The translations under genes and the position numbers were made by a program. Below the pieces are notes generated by a model. The model saw only the letters and a program-made list of their open reading frames with translations, did not search any database and was not told the DNA's origin. From Sphingobacteriales bacterium (GTDB lineage: Bacteria > Bacteroidota > Bacteroidia > Chitinophagales > Chitinophagaceae), in NCBI GenBank assembly GCA_003963365.1, contig RXJG01000004.1, positions 904,898-968,897 on the forward strand: a stretch of 64,000 nt of DNA, given 5' to 3'. Below, piece by piece: positions 59,935 to 64,000 of the stretch; position 1 is the stretch's first letter, and every line of letters starts with the position of its first letter.

Positions 59935-61446
59935 TTATTTTTTCCCGTTGACAGGTAAGGATATCCAGTGAAAACCATCAGCAGCGATTAAAGCTTCTGC
60001 CAGTTCCGGGCCCCATGAATCTGCTGAATAATTAGGAAAATTAACGGATGGTTTATTTTCCCATGTACTAATAATTGGCATCAACAGTTCCCAGGCAGCT
60101 TCTACCTGGTCACCCCTCATGAATAATGTTTGATCTCCCTGCATGGTGTCGAGTAATAAAGTTTCATAAGCTTCCGGGGTATAGCTTGAATAGGTTGTTT
60201 TGTAATCAAAAATCATATCTACTGTATTCAACAACATATCAAGGCCTGGCCGTTTGCCTTGTACTTGCAGTCGTATGCTCATTTCTGGTTGTATACTGAT
60301 GATGAGCCGGTTTTGCTGCCAGCTGTCGATCGCTTCGGGGGGGAATACGAAATGTGGCTGGTCCTTAAACTGTATACTGATGATGGATGCCGACTGATGC
60401 AATCTTTTCCCTGTACGTACATAAAAAGGAACACCCTGCCAGCGCCAGTTGTCAATAAAGAATTTTATTGCAGCAAATGTTTCGGTGTTTGATTGCGGGT
60501 TCACTCCTTTTTCTTCCCGGTATCCGGATACTTCTTTTCCTTCGATCCAGCCTTTTCCATATTGTCCTCTCACTACTGCTTTACGTATCTCGTCCGAAGA
60601 AAATCTTCTCATGGCATGTAAAACATCCACCTTACGGCTGTGTACTTCTGCGGCATTGAAATTATTGGGTGGCTCCATGGCCACAAGGCAAAGTAATTGC
60701 AGAATATGATTTTGTATCATATCTCTCATCGCCCCTGAACTTTCATAATATCCACCACGGCTTTCTACACCCAATTGTTCGGTAACAGAAATCTGCACAT
60801 GCTGAATGTAGTTCCTGTTCCATAAGGGTTCCAGGATAGCGTTGGCAAACCGAAAGGCCAGGATATTTTGCACTGTTTCTTTACCAAGATAATGATCGAT
60901 ACGATATATCTGTTCTTCTTTATAGTTTTCGTTGAGTAATTGGTTCAATGCTTTGGCTGATTCCAGGTCATGCCCAAATGGTTTTTCAATCACAATACGG
61001 GTATGTTCTCTTTGTTCAGCTAATTTATTTTTGGCAATATTGCTGGCAATGACAGGGAATAAAGAAGGGGCTACTGCCAGGTAATGGATTACATAGGCCT
61101 TTGCATTCCATTCTTTTTCCAGTTCGGCAATGTGATTGCAAAAGCCACTGTAGGTTTCATGGTCGTTAAGATCAGCTGAATCGTAAAATATGTGTGAAGA
61201 AAAATCGGCCCATTTATCATCAGCTGCTTTGCCACTTCTTGAAAACTGGTTAACCCCATCCAATAATTTAAGACGGAATGCTTCGTTGGTAAATGCTGTT
61301 CTGCCGGTACCGATCACTGCAAATTTTTCAGGCATCCAATCGTCCAGGTATAAATTATATAGTGCAGGTACCAGTTTACGCCAGCAAAGATCGCCGGTGG
61401 CACCGTAAATGATGAAGACTGTAGGTTGAGCTTTTATCGTTTTCAA
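59935..61446 (-). CDS. zwf: Glucose-6-phosphate 1-dehydrogenase
   Basis: The 503-residue enzyme has the nucleotide loop [21 protein letters not shown], the active-site motif [21 protein letters not shown] and [14 protein letters not shown]. It oxidises glucose-6-phosphate with NADP. The order rpiB-gnd-zwf-pgl places the whole oxidative branch in one unit. A 16-bp perfect palindrome lies 10 bp before the start. Confidence 0.96.
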   Translation of the reverse strand: MKTIKAQPTVFIIYGATGDLCWRKLVPALYNLYLDDWMPEKFAVIGTGRTAFTNEAFRLKLLDGVNQFSRSGKAADDKWADFSSHIFYDSADLNDHETYSGFCNHIAELEKEWNAKAYVIHYLAVAPSLFPVIASNIAKNKLAEQREHTRIVIEKPFGHDLESAKALNQLLNENYKEEQIYRIDHYLGKETVQNILAFRFANAILEPLWNRNYIQHVQISVTEQLGVESRGGYYESSGAMRDMIQNHILQLLCLVAMEPPNNFNAAEVHSRKVDVLHAMRRFSSDEIRKAVVRGQYGKGWIEGKEVSGYREEKGVNPQSNTETFAAIKFFIDNWRWQGVPFYVRTGKRLHQSASIISIQFKDQPHFVFPPEAIDSWQQNRLIISIQPEMSIRLQVQGKRPGLDMLLNTVDMIFDYKTTYSSYTPEAYETLLLDTMQGDQTLFMRGDQVEAAWELLMPIISTWENKPSVNFPNYSADSWGPELAEALIAADGFHWISLPVNGKK

Positions 61447-61455
61447 TTCAATATT

Positions 61456-61471
61456 TTTTAAGTACTTAAAA
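61456..61471. promoter_or_regulatory. 16-bp palindrome upstream of zwf
   Basis: TTTTAAGTACTTAAAA is perfectly symmetric and 10 bp from the zwf ATG. Its core TAAGTACTTA recurs 30 bp upstream of the hydrolase at 48396. Confidence 0.4.
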
Positions 61472-61532
61472 GTTTGTTTTTCTCAGGAGAATTATGAAGT
61501 GATTAATGATCTATTCTGATGATTTGACGTAG

Positions 61533-62957
61533 TTATTTACTTTCAACTGCTTTATTCCACGTGGTATGAAAAATTCCTTCCTTACCTGTTAATTCGTACG
61601 TATGGGCACCAAAATAATCTCTTTGTGCCTGTATTAAATTGGAAGGTAAAGCTGCACTGCTAATGGCATCAAAGTAATTAACGGCACTGGTATAAGCAGG
61701 TATAGCAATCCCGGCCGCCATACATTTTACCGCTACTTCTCTTGCAGCAACCTCTGTCGATTTAATAATAGTACTTACATCTTCATCAAGTAATAAATGT
61801 GATAAGGATGGATTTTTTTTCCATGCACTATAAATATTTTCTAAAAAGGCTGCCCTGATGATGCAACCACCTCTCCATATTTTAGCGATCTCCCCCAGCC
61901 GGAGAGAGTAATTATAATCAGCGGATGCTTTTGATAACAAGTGCATGCCCTGTGCATAGATGTTGATCATGGAAAAATAATAGGCATCTTCCAGTTTCTT
62001 TACAAAGTCATTAGTATTGATTTCAAAAGTAGTATCCTCTTTAGTGTATATAGCAGCAGCCTCTACCCGGAGAGATTTGTATTTTGACAGATCTCTCATG
62101 GCTACCGCCTGGTCGATGGTTGGGATCGGTAATTCCAGATCAGTGGCAATTTGTGTGGTCCATTTACCGGTGCCTTTTGCTTTAGCTTCATCCTTTATCT
62201 GATCAAGCAGATAACTGCCATCAGGATTTTGATAAGCAAAAATATTCGCAGTAATTTCAAGTAAATAGGATTGCAGGCGACTTTCGTTCCATGCAGAAAA
62301 TAATTGCTGTATTTTTTTGTTATCAAATTGTAATCCCGTTTTCAATACCTCAAAGGTTTCTGCAATAAGCTGCATCAATGCATACTCAATACCGTTATGA
62401 ACCATTTTTACAAAATGACCTGATGCACCTGGCCCAATATAAGTAACACAGGGTTCGCCGTTTACTTTGGCGGCAATGGATTCAATAATTGGTCGCACAT
62501 AGCTATAGGCTTTTATATCACCACCCGGCATCATACTTGGGCCTAATCTTGCTCCTTCTTCACCACCAGAAATACCCATACCAAAAAAATGCAGTTCTTT
62601 TTGTTCCAATCTTTTGACTCTTTCATTGGTATCGGTAAAATGTGAATTACCTCCATCAATAATAATATCTCCTGCTGATAGTAATGGCTGTACTTCATCA
62701 ATCACTGCATCTACAATTTTCCCGGCCGGCACTAAAAGCATAATCACCCTTGGTAATGTCAAACTGTTTATAAACTCATCTAATAAAGCAAATCCTTTTA
62801 CAGGTTTGTTTAAACCTTCTTTGCTGAGCATTTCCAGTTTAGCTGCATCTTTATCATAACCCGCCACCGGAAAACCGTGGTCTGCCATATTGAGTAAAAG
62901 ATTGCGGCCCATAGTTCCAAGTCCTATCATTCCCAGCTTATACATTTTACTATCCAT
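61533..62957 (-). CDS. gnd: 6-phosphogluconate dehydrogenase, decarboxylating
   Basis: The 474-residue enzyme has the Rossmann motif MIGLGTMGRNLLLNMADHGF, the substrate motif GISGGEEGARLGPSMMPGG and KMVHNGIEYALMQ with the catalytic Lys. It gives ribulose-5-phosphate, CO2 and NADPH. The start could be either of two close ATGs (62957 or 62945). A TAACTTTA box 20-30 bp upstream may give an internal promoter. Confidence 0.96.
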   Translation of the reverse strand: MDSKMYKLGMIGLGTMGRNLLLNMADHGFPVAGYDKDAAKLEMLSKEGLNKPVKGFALLDEFINSLTLPRVIMLLVPAGKIVDAVIDEVQPLLSAGDIIIDGGNSHFTDTNERVKRLEQKELHFFGMGISGGEEGARLGPSMMPGGDIKAYSYVRPIIESIAAKVNGEPCVTYIGPGASGHFVKMVHNGIEYALMQLIAETFEVLKTGLQFDNKKIQQLFSAWNESRLQSYLLEITANIFAYQNPDGSYLLDQIKDEAKAKGTGKWTTQIATDLELPIPTIDQAVAMRDLSKYKSLRVEAAAIYTKEDTTFEINTNDFVKKLEDAYYFSMINIYAQGMHLLSKASADYNYSLRLGEIAKIWRGGCIIRAAFLENIYSAWKKNPSLSHLLLDEDVSTIIKSTEVAAREVAVKCMAAGIAIPAYTSAVNYFDAISSAALPSNLIQAQRDYFGAHTYELTGKEGIFHTTWNKAVESK

Positions 62958-63034
62958 CTTTAAACTATTATTATTTTTATAAAGTTAGTTGAAGTTGTTA
63001 TTTGCTATAAGGGTTGATTGTTGCGAGGCAGATA

Positions 63035-63487
63035 TCAACCTCCCAATTTTTCCAGTTGACTGATTTTTTCCAGGCGTCTCACATACTTTTCTCCGCCGGA
63101 AAATTTGGCCACTACAAAAGCCTCCACTAATTCTTTGGCGACAGCAGTTCCTGTAATTCTACCACCCAGGCAAATAATATTCATATCATCATCTTCCACA
63201 CCCTGGTGAGCAGAAAAATGATCATTGATCAAAGAAGCCCTTACACCGGGAAGTTTATTGGCAACGATGGCAGCACCCACACCGCTGCCGCAAATGGCAA
63301 TTCCTTTGTCTACCTGTTTGTTCGCAACCGCTTTTGCTAAAGGAATAATATAATCAGGATAATCATCGAGGTCATCTTTTTCAAATGCACCAAAATCAGC
63401 GATCTCGTATTCTAATGAAATAAGAAGATTGTGTATCACCTGTTTTAATTCAAAACCGCCATGATCTGCAGCAATTCCAATTTTCAT
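63035..63487 (-). CDS. rpiB: Ribose-5-phosphate isomerase B
   Basis: The 150-residue RpiB/LacAB-type isomerase has IGIAADHGGFELKQ, the active-site Cys in AICGSGVGAAIVANK, and the conserved NIICLGGRITG. It interconverts ribulose-5-phosphate and ribose-5-phosphate, the step after Gnd. It is the first gene of the operon rpiB-gnd-zwf-pgl. Confidence 0.95.
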   Translation of the reverse strand: MKIGIAADHGGFELKQVIHNLLISLEYEIADFGAFEKDDLDDYPDYIIPLAKAVANKQVDKGIAICGSGVGAAIVANKLPGVRASLINDHFSAHQGVEDDDMNIICLGGRITGTAVAKELVEAFVVAKFSGGEKYVRRLEKISQLEKLGG

Positions 63488-63954
63488 GTTTGTTTATTTA
63501 GTAATAAAAGATTGTTAGTTTAATCAAACAGGTTCCGCTTATACAAACAACTATTTTTATACAGTAAAGACAGGGTAAACGGTCTTGCTATTAATATCAA
63601 TCAAAATTAAATGAATATTTAGTTTTTCAGTCTGCTTCTTCAATATCCAGTTCCCATTCTCTTTCCCGCATCAGTTCTGAACTAAATTCTCATTTATGCC
63701 GGAGGTAATTCAATTCCCTGCAGCATTAGGGTATAAAGTATTTTATTATCGCTTCAATCTTCTATCTGTAAATTAAGCATGATTATTGAAGGAATAAAAT
63801 GGACACGATATTCCCTTTATTGTATTTTTTACCTCATTTGATATGCTAAATTTTATCTCAGTTTTACCCGCAATGATTTTGAAGTTTAATATTGACTGAC
63901 GTACTACAGTTATGACTTGAGGGCTATACTTGAAATTAAATGTAGTTAAAAGAA
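63488..63954. other. Intergenic stretch at the right end
   Basis: No convincing gene. Short minus-strand frames with protein-like endings occur (for example ELMREREWELDIEEAD at about 63633-63685), but none has a start or a recognisable family. It may hold remnants of a decayed gene. Confidence 0.4.
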
Positions 63955-63985
63955 AAACCGCTAAGATTCTTAGCGGTTTATTATT
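63955..63985. terminator. Hairpin terminator at the right end
   Basis: AAACCGCTAAG and CTTAGCGGTTT form an 11-bp perfect stem around ATT, with AT-rich flanks on both sides. It probably serves a gene beyond the window. Confidence 0.75.
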
Positions 63986-64000
63986 TTCTAAAACAAATAT

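Noticed and set aside
63488..63954. Short minus-strand protein-like endings near the right edge
   Set aside because: Several stops and no start or family; kept only as a note in the intergenic entry.

Overview
The window looks like chromosomal DNA of a Bacteroidota member, most likely family Chitinophagaceae. The evidence is the low G+C content, genes that mostly lack Shine-Dalgarno sites, and recurrent TTTG-N19/20-TAnnTTTG promoters (the Bacteroidota -33/-7 type). It also includes a short NuoG, a sensor kinase with a two-component propeller, and intergenic spacers built from short inverted oligomers. No prophage, CRISPR array, rRNA operon or intact insertion sequence was seen. The genus is an inference.

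Layout. 0-3.5 kb: a receiver protein, a PAS histidine kinase and a NarL-type regulator. 3.5-5.4 kb: DNA polymerase IV and a 1-Cys peroxiredoxin. 5.4-8.4 kb (minus): an rRNA-modification group (rlmN, an RluB-type and an RluA-type pseudouridine synthase). 8.4-9.6 kb: a thiolase. 9.6-12.1 kb (minus): a small tyrosine phosphatase, hisS and a small exported protein. 12.3-16.3 kb: TonB, a small membrane protein, a PstS-like lipoprotein and a TPR protein. 16.3-30.5 kb: a complete 14-subunit nuo operon (complex I), interrupted between nuoF and nuoG by a four-helix-bundle (23S-intervening-sequence type) gene. 30.7-32.6 kb: a MacB-type permease and a small membrane protein. 32.7-34.3 kb (minus): pckA. 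34.8-39.8 kb: an M24 peptidase, pssA, purS, rsmI and an M1 peptidase. 39.9-42.5 kb (minus): a NarL-type regulator, rsmG and a glycosyltransferase. 42.7-46.4 kb: tgt, an LptF/G permease and citrate synthase. 46.5-46.7 kb: a broken tRNA-Ala copy next to an intact tRNA-Ala(GGC). 46.9-50.2 kb: accessory genes (a ferritin-like-fold small protein, two alpha/beta hydrolases, a lipoprotein). 50.3-58.6 kb (minus): a regulatory block with a propeller kinase, an AraC regulator, a sigma-54 response regulator and a TPR kinase. 59.2-63.5 kb (minus): the pentose-phosphate operon rpiB-gnd-zwf-pgl.

The core genes describe an aerobic heterotroph. NADH is oxidised by complex I, carbon passes through citrate synthase, PEP carboxykinase and the oxidative pentose-phosphate branch, and outer-membrane uptake is TonB-driven.

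The most unusual signal is in the spacers. Many gaps between co-directional genes are 70-100 bp units made of short words on the left and their complements on the right, with a different word set in different gaps. One of these units carries the four-helix-bundle gene in its loop. Another word set (TTGACAGTTAACGG-like) appears in frame inside hisS. Two further repeat families, a degenerate tRNA duplication and paired palindromes upstream of the AraC gene are reported as separate findings.
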